This document shows positions 45,590-61,390 of a DNA stretch of 64,000 nt, in pieces. The stretch covers positions 22,494,501 through 22,558,500 of the forward strand of contig NC_068971.1 in NCBI RefSeq assembly GCF_016808095.1, written 5' to 3'. A program made the translations under genes and the position numbers. A model generated the notes under the pieces. That model did no database searches and had not been told where the DNA came from. It saw only the letters and a program-made list of their open reading frames with translations. Position 1 is the first letter of the stretch. Each line of letters begins with the position of its first letter. The DNA comes from Vigna angularis (Eukaryota; Streptophyta; Magnoliopsida; Fabales; Fabaceae).

Positions 45590-48054
45590 TGATGAGTGCA
45601 TATTTATGTCCATATTTATGCTTTAAAATTCAAATTTTTGATGGGATAATTGTGCTTAAATGGTTTATTTTAAGTGAATTTGGGATGATTGGAATTGTTG
45701 GGTTTGAGAATTAAAAGGGACTTAAAAAGTGATTTTTAGTTGCATAAATTATTCTTGGAAATTCTTACGTTTATTTGTGCAGCTGAGAATATAAGTTTTA
45801 TTGGTCCAAATGGCAATTCAAGGCCTAAAATAAAATTTTGTTTGGAAAATAATATACAAATGGGCCGAACAGACATACTTTACCCTTACACCTCCTAAAA
45901 TCCCTACATACACTCCTATTTCTGAAACAGGCCAACAACCAAGCTCAAACACTAAGCCTTTTCTACTACACCTCCCTAAGTTTCCTATACACACCCCTCC
46001 TAAACTAGACTCCACCAGATCATGCCATGTGGCAATCTAAAACCCTAAGTGCTATCTAACCGCATGCTGCCACATCACCTTCCTCTGCCATATCATTATC
46101 ATCTTTCACCCACTGAAACCCTAATTCCTAATCCTCCTATGCACCGCTGCCAGTGGCTACCAGCAACCAGTTTCGCTGCCAACAGCAAAACCTGAGTTCT
46201 TCACGCCGTCGCGCCGCTGCTCACCGTCGCACCACCAGACCGTGTCCGTCACTGTCGAGCCACCACCACGCCGCGACCTCCATCATCAATCTCGCACAGA
46301 AATCGTTGCCATCTCCCTCACGCCACACCCCAGGTGTGACCTTCTAGCCGTCATTCTACCTTACCGTGTCGTGCCGCTGCAAGCCCTCTGTCACCATCGC
46401 AACCTTCAACGCACATCGCCATCAACCTTGCCGTGCCGCAATCGCAAGTCGCCGTTAGTCGCGAATGCTCCTTAGCCACTGCACAAACTTTGTGCCGCTA
46501 CCAAACAACCATAGACCGTCATCCCCACCATCCTCCATCACCGCATCAAAACCTGCATCAAAACCAGATTTGCAATAAACCCAGCAATCACAGAAACAAT
46601 GCGCTTCCAAATCGCGACTTGAAGAAGCAATCGCGACTCCACCTTGCTGTCGTGCCACCGCTGATTCAAAATCCATCATCGTCACTCGCGATCTTCATCA
46701 ACAAGCATCTCCGATGACCAGCAACACCATCACCGCAAAAATGCGAGCAGCGTAGAGGAACAAGGCGGCACAAGTTTTCCCTTTTCCCCAATTTGCTGAA
46801 GCCCTAATTTTGGGTGGAGAAGGAGCCTGCCACGTGGCAAGCTCTCATTGGCCGTGTCCTTCCTTGGTCAAAACTGGTCAACAGATTTGAATCTGGTCAA
46901 GGTTGGTCAAACAAGGGTTCTGGTGCAATTTTGTAGAATTCTGAAGGGCTAAAGTGCAGATAGAGGAAATTTTAGGGTATTTGTGCAATTTTGAAAAGTC
47001 AGAAAAGATAAAAGATAAAATTAAGTTGTTGAATTAATTTAATTTGGGAATATCAACAGAAAATATCTTCCAAATAATGTTATAATTATCTAAATCTTTT
47101 AGTTATTTAGAAGATATAAGATAAAAGATTATGTCAGCTGAATATTCAAAGTTCAAGCCCAATCAAGCCCTATATAAAGAGACCCAGGGGAGGCAGAAAA
47201 GGGACTTCACTTCATTCATTCACCACTTCTCTCTCTTATTTCATCTTGTATTCAACTCCATTTATGGAGAGTTAAGCATCTAGGACCATTTATGGAGAGC
47301 TAAGCTTCTATGGCTATTCTGTTGTAATTCCATTATGGATTCTGAGGTTAGGTTGAGTTAATGAAATTGTTTATTTGGATTATTGATTTAAGTTGTTCTC
47401 TCTCTATGTCTTTCATCTCTCTATCAAATTAAAAGCAAATATTTTTGCATCATAATGGGTTTGAATCTACATGCATATTGATTATATGAGTTCTAAGGTT
47501 TCTAGGTTTAATTGAGAATCTACTTTGATTTAATTTAGGAACTTTCATATGATTAAATGGTTTTTACTAGGAGATTTAAGAATAGACATGATTAAACACA
47601 ATATAATTTGATTGAGAATGTACTTTGGTTGAATTTATTGTGAATAATCTAGAAAGATTTTGCATTTGATTGAGAATTTACTTTGATTAATTGCATGATT
47701 GCCCTCAAATTAATTAAGAATGTACTTTAATTAATTTGAAATTTAAACAATAATCAATTGAACAATGAATTGTGAAAAACCGATGATGAATCTATTTTGG
47801 AAAAGCAGTGGAATTAGCCTATTTCATTATAATCATTTTTAAGTTTCTTATTTGTTCTTTAAACATTCTCCAAACATCATTTTTAATCTTAACATTGCAT
47901 TCATAAGATTCAAATATTAAAAGACAATTCCATATTCGTTGGGAGACGACTCAGGGTTACTTTAACCCTATCTACTTTCTTGAATACTACTTGGCAATAC
48001 TGAAGTTTCCTTGAAAAGTAGTATTAATTTGATAGCTTCAACGACAGCGTATCA
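45590..48054 (+). mobile_element. 2.5-kb solo LTR (Tat/Athila-like), TSD GGTAC
   Basis: It begins TGATGAGTGCATATTTATG and ends CAGCGTATCA, flanked by GGTAC at 45585-45589 and 48055-48059. A TATA-type site (CCCTATATAAAGAGACCC, near 47169-47186) and the GGGAGACGACTCAGGG block near 47940 place it with long Tat/Athila LTRs. The GC-rich segment 46150-46760 (many GCCGC and CACCACC words) yields only spurious frames. A partial member of the same family lies on the minus strand at 61400-62417. No interior sequence is present. Confidence 0.9.
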
Positions 48055-48243
48055 GGTACACTAGTTGCTCTTTTCTTCTTCACTCTCTTAGTAACTTCTT
48101 TTCTTTTTTCATTGAAACACTCAATGTTATTGTCTTTCTATCTCCCTCCTGAAAACTTGACGCAAAGGATTGTATTATTTTAAATTGTATAATGGACTGG
48201 TAGCCTATAAAGAAAAATAACTCTTTCCTTTTCTTAATTAAAT

Positions 48244-49690
48244 CAATGTGGGCTCACCTGACAAATCTCCCCTCACCAATTAATTGGAGCCATAGTCAAC
48301 AAAACTCATTTTGTCCGGATAGATACCAAATTTTCCCATAAATAAGATTTTTGTCATCATATCTCAACCATTCTCATCATTATGGATTTTCTATAATGAC
48401 AATTGTTTCATCTCTAATGCATCATGTATTCAATGATATCAAACTTTAGTATGCTTTGAATTGAATGAAACGTCAAGTTCTTGCTAAGACGAGTTGTACT
48501 TTGACTATCACAATATGAAATATATTTTTCTTGTAATAATCCCAAATTTTGTAAAAGTTTTTACATCCATAAGAGTGTTGGGTTTATCGAGGAGGAGATT
48601 ATCCAGGGAGACACAAGCACCAATGTGATCTGAGCCCATCTATATAATAGGGATTGACACCACTCTCTACCCAAAACCTTAAGGCAATAGGTTAATGGGT
48701 CTTTCACCTTTATATACTGCTCTACTTTCTCATTTTTATCCAATGCGGGACTTCGATTCCCAACAATCTCCCCCTCAAGGGTGAGTCCCTTCCACATAGG
48801 TACACTCCCCCTCCAGCTGAAGCATTCCCAACCAACCACAAGCACGAGTAGCCCTTTCCAATCGCCGTTCATCTTAACAGGACTTGGTTACCTGAATATC
48901 ATACCATTGTTGTATCTATCAAGGAGGAGGTTCATTGGGGAGACACAAACACCAATGACATCTGAGCCCAACCATATAAGGGATTGACACCACTCTTTAC
49001 CCAAAACCTTAAGACAATGGGTTAATGAGTTTTTCACCTTTATATATTGCTATACTTTCTCATTTCTATCTAGTGTGGGACTTAGACTCACACTTGGATT
49101 CCCAACAAAGAGCTCCTTATTAGCTTCTATAATAGCAATATATTATACCTCTATAGAAGATAGAGCATGACACTTTTTACTTTGGATTGTTATGACACTG
49201 CTACCCTGTAAAAGTCATCATATAACTAGAGATGTAGATTTCTTAGAATCCACATCGCTAACTATGTTTGCATCTCTATAATCATCCAACACAAGCTTAT
49301 CACTTCAAAAGCATAAACAAACTCTAGAAGTACCTTTGAGATGTCTAAGTTTTCACTTTACATCTTTTCAATGATCTTTCACAAGATTAGGAAGGAACCA
49401 ACTCAAAGCAGCAACAACATGAGCAATGTCCTTATACACACTGTAACATACATCAAACTACCAATTGCAAATGAATATGAAATTTTATGCATTTTTTCTT
49501 TATTTTCCTCATTGTAGGACACTTCTTTGAGTTCAACTTGAAGTGACTTGCAAATTGGAGAGCTTGTTGACAACCTTTTTAGTCGTAATAAAGGCCAACA
49601 AAAAAATCTTTTGTCTTTTTTTTATCTAAATATCAAATTTTGCTTGTCATTGATTCTTGGTGAAGTGAAGAAGTATAGAAGGTTTTGTCT
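48244..49690 (-). pseudogene. Ty1/copia pol relic (RT end and RNase H), interrupted by a TRIM
   Basis: On the minus strand, 49570-49390 reads like the end of copia RT (KSLQVELKEVS, SYSFAIGSLMYV). 49260-49115 is RNase H (LDDYRDANIVSDVDSKKSTS, then CHALSSIEVEYIAI with a broken codon). After the TRIM, the frame continues below 48570 with KIHNDENG and MMTKILFMGKFG, the usual copia C-terminal wording. Stops and frameshifts are frequent. No LTRs were recognised around it. Confidence 0.75.
48576..49107 (-). mobile_element. TRIM (miniature LTR retrotransposon), TSD AAGAG
   Basis: Direct repeats 48576-48765 and about 48911-49107 (TGTTGGG...TTCCCAACA on plus) enclose about 145 bases. AAGAG flanks both sides (48571-48575, 49108-49112). 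On the minus strand a polypurine tract TTGAGGGGGAGAT abuts the left LTR and TGGTATGATATTC, a partial tRNA-Met-type PBS, abuts the right LTR. The total is 532 bp with no coding capacity. It is inserted within the copia RNase H relic. Confidence 0.9.
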
Positions 49691-50297
49691 TGTTTGATCT
49701 CCCCACATACGGTGCCACTTGTTCAGATCTCTACAAACAAGACACAAGAATCGTTTAGATCACTAGAAACAAGACACAAGAATCGAGAAAAAATCGACTG
49801 AAAAAACATTGCATTCAAAATTTCTCAATAAAGGAATGCATCACGTATATATGTATTACGATGAGAAGAATGCTACTGAAAAAACAGAACCGTTAAAACG
49901 GTTATGAAAGATGAAACCTATATGAAGGGTCAAACAGCAACAAATACAAAGAAAATTTTCAATTATGTATCCAATTAAGAGTATATATCGTAATGACCAA
50001 ACTAATTATTTATAGACTTAGTTGTCTTGTAGTAACTATCATTAGCTAACTAATTTGATTATAACGACTTAACTTACTATTAAAAACTATACACTCTAAC
50101 ATAGTATTAATGAAAAAGTTCCCTTTCCAACCATCAAACAACTTATTACAAAATATCCTTAGATATATTATAATGTAACCAAACATCATACTATCCTTGT
50201 TAATCTCTGCATGGCATACGTACTACCTGTCTGCATAGCCACGATCTTCTCTGTTACGTAATCAATTTCATGAGTTATCTTTCATAGTCTTCTTTTG
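49691..50297. other. 3' flank of S-receptor-like kinase copy 2
   Basis: The first half has a local direct repeat (AAACAAGACACAAGAATCG near 49737 and 49768), possibly the edge of an LTR. From about 50000 the sequence is homologous to the 3' flank of copy 1. No other gene is seen. Confidence 0.5.
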
Positions 50298-53440
<3,143 letters not shown>

Positions 53441-53879
53441 TATTCCGATTACAGAATAAGATCTACACATTATATGAACTCAGTACTCCTTTTAACGTTT
53501 GACTCTTCTCTGTTAAAGTAAACAGTGTAGTTTCCTTCCACGAAAGTTAATTGACACTTTCAAACTAATATTAGTCTTTCTATTACAATTTTTCAACCAA
53601 TTCTCTAGATGGATACAGAACGTGTTTAGAATCAAAGGCTGCTAACAGATTTTTCCTCATTTATTCATACTAAAATATAGTAAATGGTTGTTGTAGATTA
53701 GTAATCTATTTGACCCGGGGTTGAAAGACAAAAATACAGAAAAACAGTATGAAAAGAGAAATAACATAAAAAAATTAAATTAAATGTTTAAATATCTTTG
53801 TCAAATTTAGGCTTTTATAGCTGAAACTATATTGATACTTCTTTTCCGGAGATATTCCTTTTTGTTTCTTGAGCGTGTT

Positions 53880-55030
53880 AATATAATTTCCAATCAGGCT
53901 GTGCTTCATGTGTACAAGGCTGTTGGTTTGAGTGTTGTGGATGGTTTACTTGCCAAAATCTAGAGCATGGAGTTCGAGGGATAAGTTCTTAATAATGCAT
54001 GTGATATTTTTTTTATCACAATTGTCTTCTCCTTGTATTAAGGAACATATGATCTTGACGTAAATTGTTGAAGAAGTTTATCTAACTAGTTCGGAAGAGT
54101 GCAAATATCATTATTTTGTTAATAAAAGGTAATAAACTTCTCATGCATTTGGTTTTTTTTTAAGAAACTTGATGTGGCTAACGTCTGGATTAATGGAAAG
54201 CAATTCCTCATAGTAAAGGGTTCTATGAATTTTTTTTTCTTCGCTCAGGATATAAGAAGGATTTGGCTATTGGAGTATAAGAAGGGTTTTGGCTATAGGA
54301 GTTTGAAATTTGTCTCTTGGAATCAAAGCTCACAAAAATCCAATGGTGGGTGTGCATACATGACATTCCTTAGGAATATTGGCAATTAAAGGCGATTTTT
54401 TCAATTGCGCGTGACATTGGCAAACCCTTATCTTTAGATGATTATACTAAGAACACATTTTGAAGTTTCTTTGTTCGTGTCTTGCTAATGTTGATTTGTT
54501 ATTTGATTATTGCCTAATCAAATCTTAGTGGAAAGCCCAAGATTTTCTTTTATTGTTGATGTGGAGTATGAGAAATTGTCTTATTTTTTGTTCAAATTGT
54601 TGTAAAATGATTGATCAATGTAGATAGTTACAACAAGATGCCAATGTAATTTTTGGTGGAGAGCAAAAATACAACTTCATCATCTTAAGGTGGTTGGTGT
54701 CGAAGACGGGAATAAGAATTCTATAGGTTCGGTTTTAAAGTCTATGGAGGCTAATGTTGAGCTTGTTGTCAAGCCTAGTGTGGAGTTCCTAGTTGAGCCC
54801 TTGGTGGAGCCTATGATAGAGCCAATGGTGGAGCCTATAGTTGAGTTTGTGGGACAATATGTTTCTTAGTCACAACCTGAGCCAAATAATAATGTTTGTG
54901 TTGTGCATGAATATTCTATTGTTAAAAATCTAAATGTTTTTACTAATGGTATGACAATGTATTCTGATTCATTGACTAATATGTCTCTTTTAAAAGATGT
55001 CACTCCTATTATTAATAGTTTGGAGAGTTT
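53880..55030 (+). pseudogene. LINE ORF1-like relic (DUF4283/zinc-knuckle type)
   Basis: Fragments in shifting frames follow the order of plant LINE ORF1 proteins: LHVYKAVGLSVVDGLLAKI (near 53905), a PLSLDDYTKNT segment (about 54424-54460), a stretch resembling VDVEYEKLSYFCSNC (about 54560-54600; the zinc-knuckle start), and then an open acidic tail with repeated VEPLVEPMIEPMVEPIVE wording (about 54770-54845). Many stops are present. No endonuclease or reverse transcriptase region is seen downstream. Confidence 0.6.
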
Positions 55031-56600
55031 ATTATAACACCTTAATTTTTAGCTTCCTAAAATCTATAATTAACACAAAATTACATTATTAAAATAAAAT
55101 TTTATTCCTATTTTATTTGAAATCTCAATAATTTTTTTTATTATTTTAAAACTTAATTAAAAAGAAAAAATATTAAACTAAAAGACTGTTCTAAATCTTT
55201 CGATATTGACCCTTTTTTCTTCTATTGTGCATCTATTTTAACACCTTCTATCTTTATTGATCTTTATATATCTCCATATACTCTTCCAACCACACTTTAC
55301 ATCAAATCGGTGTCCTTATTTTGAATCTCACAAATTCCAACCTATCCCCTGATAACATTGACTCTTTCAACCACTTTCATTCTATTTCCTCTACTTTGAA
55401 TTAGATTCTTTCCATACCTCCATGTCAGATGTTTTCAGTAGTAGTTTTGACATCCTGTGCGTATGTTTGTTGGTTTGATTTCTTCCTCCAGTATACCGCT
55501 CTGGTCTCTAATTTCCTTGACTCTGTTGTTTTCCTTCTTTCACTAATAGATTCTTCTTCTTTTCTTCTGTATCATGGTTCCAATCCTTATAGTATCTAGT
55601 TCTCTTTCTAGTTTTGCCACATTTTTAACATAAAAAAAAAACGGACAAACCCATATCTGCTCCCCCTCGAGTTTAACTTCCTTGAGATAAATACCTCCGC
55701 CACTCTTCCCCGTCATTGCCACATATCGGATTCTCCGTAGTTGTTTGGAAAATGAGAGAAGAAGAACGTTGTTAATGCCCCCCGTGCGATTGGTTCCACC
55801 ATGAACGATTTGTGGGTGACCTCCTCCCTTCCATATCTAGCTTCACGGATGATCAGTATTTTCAGAAGAAGATCAAAGTTTTGCTTTTATTATTAGTGTT
55901 TCTCTCTTCAGTGTAAATTACGTTTTTTTTCTTTTTATTTTATTTGATAATGTTAATTTTGGCTCTGGGCAATTGTTATGGGGAAATTGAAATGATCTTG
56001 GCTGAATTGGGATATGTCCACGTATAATTGAAATGTAGTTTTCGTTCTCCTTGGTAGTTAAGTAGTAATGTCCTTCTAGTTACTTTGAATTAATGAGAGA
56101 TGTTTCTAAAAAAAATACTTTAACACTGAAAGTGAATGTTTAAAAAAATAGCAATCTATATATTAGGATTGTCTCTTATGTTTATAATACTTCTAGTGAC
56201 TTTTACATATATGGATCTCGTTGATGAAATCATGTTAGTTCTATTATTGGATTACTATTTTAACTTTCAAACGTATAGGTTGTATGTGTAAGGATCTTCT
56301 TTCAAGCTTGGGAGTGTGCTATTTTAGAGTCATCTATTAAGATCTTGATTGTTCACTAACTTCTTTTGTTTTATTGTGTTCAATCTTAGGTTGTATAATG
56401 ATAATTAATGAAATTTCTTATGCTTTTATTTGTATATTGTCTAATATCTGAGTGTCTCTTCAGGATATTAAGTGAATAACAAAAATGTGTTTATACTAAA
56501 AAAAACTGTTTGATTCACTTAAGAAAAGAAACTTATACTTTAATTACCTGAGTATAGGTTACGATTCTTTAAATGAACTGTAGTTTATATACTTAGACAC
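55031..56600. other. AT-rich region without recognisable genes
   Basis: About 1.6 kb. The 55620-55860 part is less AT-rich and could be an old captured exon or LTR piece, but I find no domain. Probably the left portion of the decayed CACTA element that ends the window. Confidence 0.4.
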
Positions 56601-56604
56601 CTAG

Positions 56605-56895
56605 GCTTTCTTCACTTGAATGGATTTGAGGGAGAGTGATTGAGTGAATTTGAAGATAATTTTTGTTGTTGTTTATTTGAGTGAATTTGGAGGTAAATGA
56701 GAATGAATTTGAAAACAACATTTGTGAGAATTAGTGTAGGATTTGATTGATTTGACAGATTAAAAAAATTTACTTTCAAATCCATTCTCACTTACCTCCA
56801 AATTCACTCAAATAAACAACAACAAAAATTATCTTCAAATCCTCTCAAATCCACTCAATCACTCTCCCCCAAATTCATTCAAGTGAACAAAGGGC
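56605..56895. mobile_element. Foldback MITE (long inverted repeats)
   Basis: About 110-base arms (56605-56720 and 56775-56895) are near-perfect reverse complements (TTCACTTGAATG(G/A)ATTTG ends; shared AAATTCACTCAAATAAACAA), with a short loop. The flanks are TAG on both sides (56602-56604, 56896-56898), compatible with the 3-bp TWA targets of PIF/Harbinger MITEs. The superfamily is therefore only suggested. Confidence 0.8.
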
Positions 56896-57294
56896 TAGAG
56901 TATAAGCTACGATTTTACAGTGAATCGTAACTTATTCACCAAGAAATAGGGCTACTTTCAACACTTTTGTTTTCTCTCTGGTGCAAAAGACAAACTTTCT
57001 CTCTTGTTTTCTTCCTTTGGTACGATCAGGTTCTTGAAACTTAGTTTTTCTCTCATTTTTATCCTCGTCTGAGTATACCCACATGTTTTGATCATCTCAG
57101 ATCACAGTCCCAACTGTCTTATGAATTGAAGATGTTCTCGATTCCATCATGGAATATCAATTAGAGAATATGATTATTATATTGGTACAAAAACTTTTTT
57201 CCAAGCGCATGTGTACGACATGATGCCTATTGATGCAGAGACTTCATTGTATGTTAGTTCAACTAAGTTCACATAGTTGTTAACAATGTTAAGG

Positions 57295-58083
57295 TTGATG
57301 AATTTGAAGGCGACTAATGGGTGAACCAATAAGAGTTTCACATAATTTCTCGTTTTGTTAGATGAAATGTTTCCAAATGCAAATACAGTACTTTCTCATA
57401 ATTATGAGGTCAAGAAAATTATTTGTTTGATAGGAATGGAGTATAAAATAACACATGCATGTCTTATTGGTTGCATATCACAAGAAAAAAATTTAAGGTT
57501 GAAAAAAATGTCCATGTTGTTTATCACAATAGTGAAGATAGTCAAGAGATAGAAAATGATGCCCCTTTATGGAAGTTGTTTACTACCTTCCAATAATACC
57601 CAAACTTAATATTTTGTCTGCGAACCTAGAAGATGCTAAGAACCTTAGATGGCATGTAGATGAGAGAAGATGTGACAAAATGGTTCGTCACCCAGCTAAT
57701 TCAATGCAATGAAAGAATCTTGGCAAGGAATTCCTTAGTTTGGTCAAGAATTTAGACATTTTTAGCTTGGTTAGCTACAAATGGAATGAATTCATTTGGT
57801 AATTCAAGTACTAGCCACAGTTCTTGGCCTGATATATTATTTATTTACAACTTATCTTCTGGATTTTGCATGAAGAGAAAGTACATGATATTGGTTTTTA
57901 TGATATCTAGTCTAAGACAACCTGCAAATAATATAGATGTTTATCTTGGTCTACTAGTTGAATATTTGAGGTTGTTGTGGATTGATGGGGTTGAAATATT
58001 TGATGCTTTTTCTTTTGAAACTTTCACGATGCACGCGATGTTGTTTACTATCAATTACTTCCCATCTTACAACAACTTATTAG
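57295..58083 (+). pseudogene. CACTA TNP2-like transposase relic
   Basis: The frame from 57295 reads LMNLKATNG, stop, TNKSFT, stop, then LLDEMFPNANTVLSHNYEVK and IICLIGMEYKITHACLIGCI. This is the conserved TNP2 stretch that runs into the zinc-binding region of En/Spm transposases. Further on are NLEDAKNLRWHVDERRCDKM and VRHPANSMQ (about 57620-57705), then FGNSSTSHSSWPDILFIYNL, QPANNIDVYLGLLVEYLRLL and FDAFSFETFTMHAMLFTINY (57800-58070). Several stops and at least two frame changes occur. The copia insertion cuts it at about 58084. Confidence 0.85.
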
Positions 58084-58707
58084 TGTTGATATGAGGATTT
58101 TAGCTTTTATAGATTATGGTTTTTGATGATGAATAGGTCTAAATGATTAGAAATGTTTTTAATCATTCTTGCACAACAAAATGGCATAACAAATTTTTAA
58201 ATCATTTACATGTTAGTGCTAGATGTTTGAATTCATTTTTATGTAATGAAATTAGGCCTAACATAGATTTAGAATCTATTTTTTGGTAATTATAATCGAT
58301 TACATAAGTTATATAATCTGTTAGATTAAGCCAAAACACTTAGAAAGCTAAACTGGAGCAAATCACTTTATTATAATCAATTACATAAGTTACATAACCG
58401 ATTAAAATAGAGAGATAGGAAAATGGATGACTAATGAGGCGAAGTGTCAATGTAATCGATTACATAAGTTAAATTATCGATTAAAACAGAAAGTAAGGTC
58501 TAATCCATTATACCGATAGCTTAATCTGTTAAGTCTGTTAGAAGGATCAATTATAGGCATTAATGTTGAAATAATTGATTATACATGTGTAATAATCTAT
58601 ATAAACTTGACTCGAGACCTGTTTCATTAATGGTTTAATTTTCAAATACTGATATACTTTTTGAGTTTTGTGTGTAGGGTCTCTCAAGAACGATTCTTAG
58701 AGGAATT

Positions 58708-60102
58708 TGTTAACGGTTGAAAATACCGTTATTTGTGATGTAATTTTGATACTAAATACACCTTTTTTCACTTAGTAAGTTGCTTGGACTCATGCTTTTT
58801 CATTTAATTGTGTGAATAAGAGAGTTGAGGTTGAATTTGATGATTTTATGACTAATTTCCCTTGTTTTCATAGGTAATGAGAGAATGCGGAAAGCAGAGA
58901 TGAAGTGCTAAGGAGTTAGAGCTCAGAAAGGCCTGGAAAAGCACCAAAAGGAGGAACCGCACGAAGCTTGGGCGCCCTGTCCGAGGCTTGTGCCTCGAAA
59001 AATCGACGTCCACTGCCCGGGCACCCTCCTAGGCCGCTCGAGCGGCAGCCCCTGAAGCCTGGGCGACCAATTGAAGACTCAAGCCCTACATGAGGACCGT
59101 CCACCGCCCAGGCGCCTTAAATGGGGCGCTCGAGCGTCGTGCGTTGCAGATCCGACCCAATTTTTGCTCTGTTTTGACTTTTTTGGATCGGGCCCTGTTT
59201 CTACTCTTTTCTAACTTTATTTAAAGGACCCAAGCGCTCTAGGTTTTATATCTCTGGCTGGAGCAACACAACAGCACACTCTTCTACTCTCTGAAGGTAG
59301 ATCTGGAGGCAGGAGCTTCCTCTTCTACTTTTAGGGTTTTACTATCACATGCCTTTCCATTGTTAATCTAGTTTTTCCATGCCTATGGGGAACTAAACTC
59401 TATTTGTTGTTGGGGAATGATGTAACCTTGTGAACTCTCATTTATTTGAATTGATTCTTAATTTATATGCTTTATTCATTAATTGTTAGGGAATTCATAT
59501 GTTTCAATGCTTGCTCTATTTAACTCATTTAGTAGCATGATTTATGAATTGCATGAGTGCCGGGAGGTTCCTTACAATTCAGGTTCTTGTTCAATTCTCT
59601 CAAGGGTAATATTTCTCAGGGATGAGGGTATGAGTACTTGGTCGTCTTAAGCTCTTAATCTTCAGGAACGCTAGGAATTACACGAACTAGGAATTAAGGC
59701 AGGCTTAGTGCGCCGAGAGATCGGGTTCTAAGTAATTTAGTGAGTGACGTTGACATTAATGTATAAAGAGGAATTCTTATATACATGAGAGGGAACTTGG
59801 TGAAATCTAACCCCTACAACATATTCATCTCATATTAAAGAACATCCGTCCATCTTTGTGTTACTCTACTATTGATCAATTTGCATTCATATTTAATTTT
59901 ATGCCTTTGCATTTGAAACCAACAATCTCGTTTTATTTAAGTCTTAATTAATTGAGTTATCACACAATTGTTTAGTGCCGAGAGTCTTCAGGGATACGAT
60001 ACTTGGTCTTACCATTTTATATTACTTGTGTGATTCGGTACACTTGCCGATCCATCAACAAGTTTTTGGTTTTGTTTCTGGAGATCAAAAATATTGTTAA
60101 CA
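58708..60102 (+). mobile_element. Solo LTR of the Athila-like family, TSD GAATT
   Basis: 1395 bp. It begins TGTTAACGGTTGAAAATACC, ends AATATTGTTAACA, and is flanked by GAATT at 58703-58707 and 60103-60107. Read on plus it is the reverse orientation of the LTRs at 2525, 19766 and 42007 (shared TTGATACTAAA, CGGCACTC-like and AAGTTTTTGG blocks). The variable segment 58910-59150 is GC-rich and contains the 14-nt palindrome GCCGCTCGAGCGGC (about 59033-59046) and GCGCTCGAGCGTC. It sits inside the copia LTR. Confidence 0.9.
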
Positions 60103-60627
60103 GAATTCAAGCATCATTGGTGATCAAACATTCAAGATTTCATTCAAACCAAGTGGACATTATTGTCGCTGATATATTTGCACTTGAAGAGTGTATTCTG
60201 ATTAGTGTATTATATTTTCTACATTGTGTAGCACCTATGCGAGTAGGTTAGGGAAGAGATTGAGGGTTTTCATCTCTTGTAGTTGGTGAGAGTGAGTGTT
60301 TTCTTGTGTTACTTGTGTTATAATCTGATTTGAGAGTGGTGAGGATAACTATTGAGAGTTTCATTGTATTCCCAATTCAAATTTGATTTAGTAGAAGCCT
60401 CTGAACTCAAGTTGTTGGGAGAAGACTGGATGTAGGCTTTTTATAAGCTGAACTAGTATAAATCTTTGTGTTCTTTGATCTTTCTCTTTACTTAGTTGAT
60501 TCATCTTATCTTTGATTATTGATTTCAAGTTTCAAGAACTCATAAAGATTTGAAAAACATTTCGAAAAAGGTTAAATCCAATTCACCCACCTCTTGGATT
60601 GAGATATAAGGCCTCCTATTTCTAACA

Positions 60628-60641
60628 ATTGGAACCAGAGC
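60628..60641 (+). promoter_or_regulatory. Probable copia primer-binding site
   Basis: ATTGGAACCAGAGC directly after the LTR end. It differs at two positions from the common initiator-Met PBS core TGGTATCAGAGC. Confidence 0.7.
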
Positions 60642-60699
60642 TAGAAATCATATTTTAATTGATTTAACAGATCCACTAGGACTAGTATATCTCAAACTT

Positions 60700-61385
60700 T
60701 TGGAGAAGGTGCATCCACAAATATGCCACCTCTATTTACGGGTGAGAATTATCTTTTTTGAAAATCAAATGAAGATCTTCTTGGAATTAATTCACAAAGA
60801 TGTATGGAATGTCGTGATCAATGGACCCTATGAACCAACCAAGATAGAAAATGGAAAGACCAAACCGAAAGATTTTTCTGAGTGGATAGCAGAAGAAAGT
60901 AGGAGAGCTCACTATGATGTGAGGGTCAAGAACATCATCTCCTCTACACTTACAGTTGATGAATTTTGCAGAATCTCGGTATGTCAAACAACCAAAGATA
61001 TGTGGGATGTTTTGGAGGTAACTCATGAAGGAACAAATGAGGTAAAAAGATCTAGGAAGAACTCTTTGATCCAAGAGTATAAGATGTTTAGGATGAAGAA
61101 TGTTGAGACTATATATGATGTTCAGAAAAGATTTACCCACATAGTGAATCACCTTCTTGCTCTTGGAAAGACATTTAACAAGGAATAGAGCTACACATTA
61201 AGATTCTAAAAAGCCTGAACCAAAATTGACAGCCAAAGGTTACAACTATCTCTGAATCAAGGGATTTAACTACTATGAGTATGACTATTTTGTTTGGTAA
61301 ACTAAGGAAATATGAACTAGAACTAGGAAGATTGAAAGAAGAGGAAGAAAGAGAGTAAAGACACACAATTACTTTCAAGATTGTT
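60700..61385 (+). pseudogene. Copia gag relic (UBN2 type)
   Basis: After a frameshift in a T6 run (60750-60755) the frame reads QMKIFLELIHKDVWNVVING, SRRAHYDVRVKNIISSTLTV, TTKDMWDVLEVTHEGTNEVK, IQEYKMFRMKNVETIYDVQK and HIVNHLLALGKTF. This is the UBN2/gag-polypeptide pattern of Ty1/copia elements. A stop at 61186-61188 and a further frame change follow, but KLREYELELGRLKEEEE is still readable (about 61300-61350). The zinc knuckle is not reached. Confidence 0.88.
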
Positions 61386-61390
61386 GTAAG

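Larger units (their letters stand above)
58084..61390 (+). mobile_element. Truncated Ty1/copia element (5' LTR plus gag), split by a solo LTR
   Basis: The LTR runs from about 58084 (TGTTGATATGAGG) to 60627 (CTATTTCTAACA), containing a 1.4-kb solo LTR. It is followed by ATTGGAACCAGAGC, a variant of the tRNA-Met-type primer site TTGGTATCAGAGC. Gag follows to about 61390, where the sequence changes to an unrelated minus-strand LTR. Pol and the 3' LTR are missing, so there is no target duplication to check. The LTR holds repeated TAATCGATTACATAAGTTA words at 58292-58480. Confidence 0.78.

Noticed and set aside
46153..46717. Overlapping Arg/His/Ser-rich frames
   Set aside because: GC-rich segment of the 2.5-kb solo LTR; three frames are open at once and no domain is seen.
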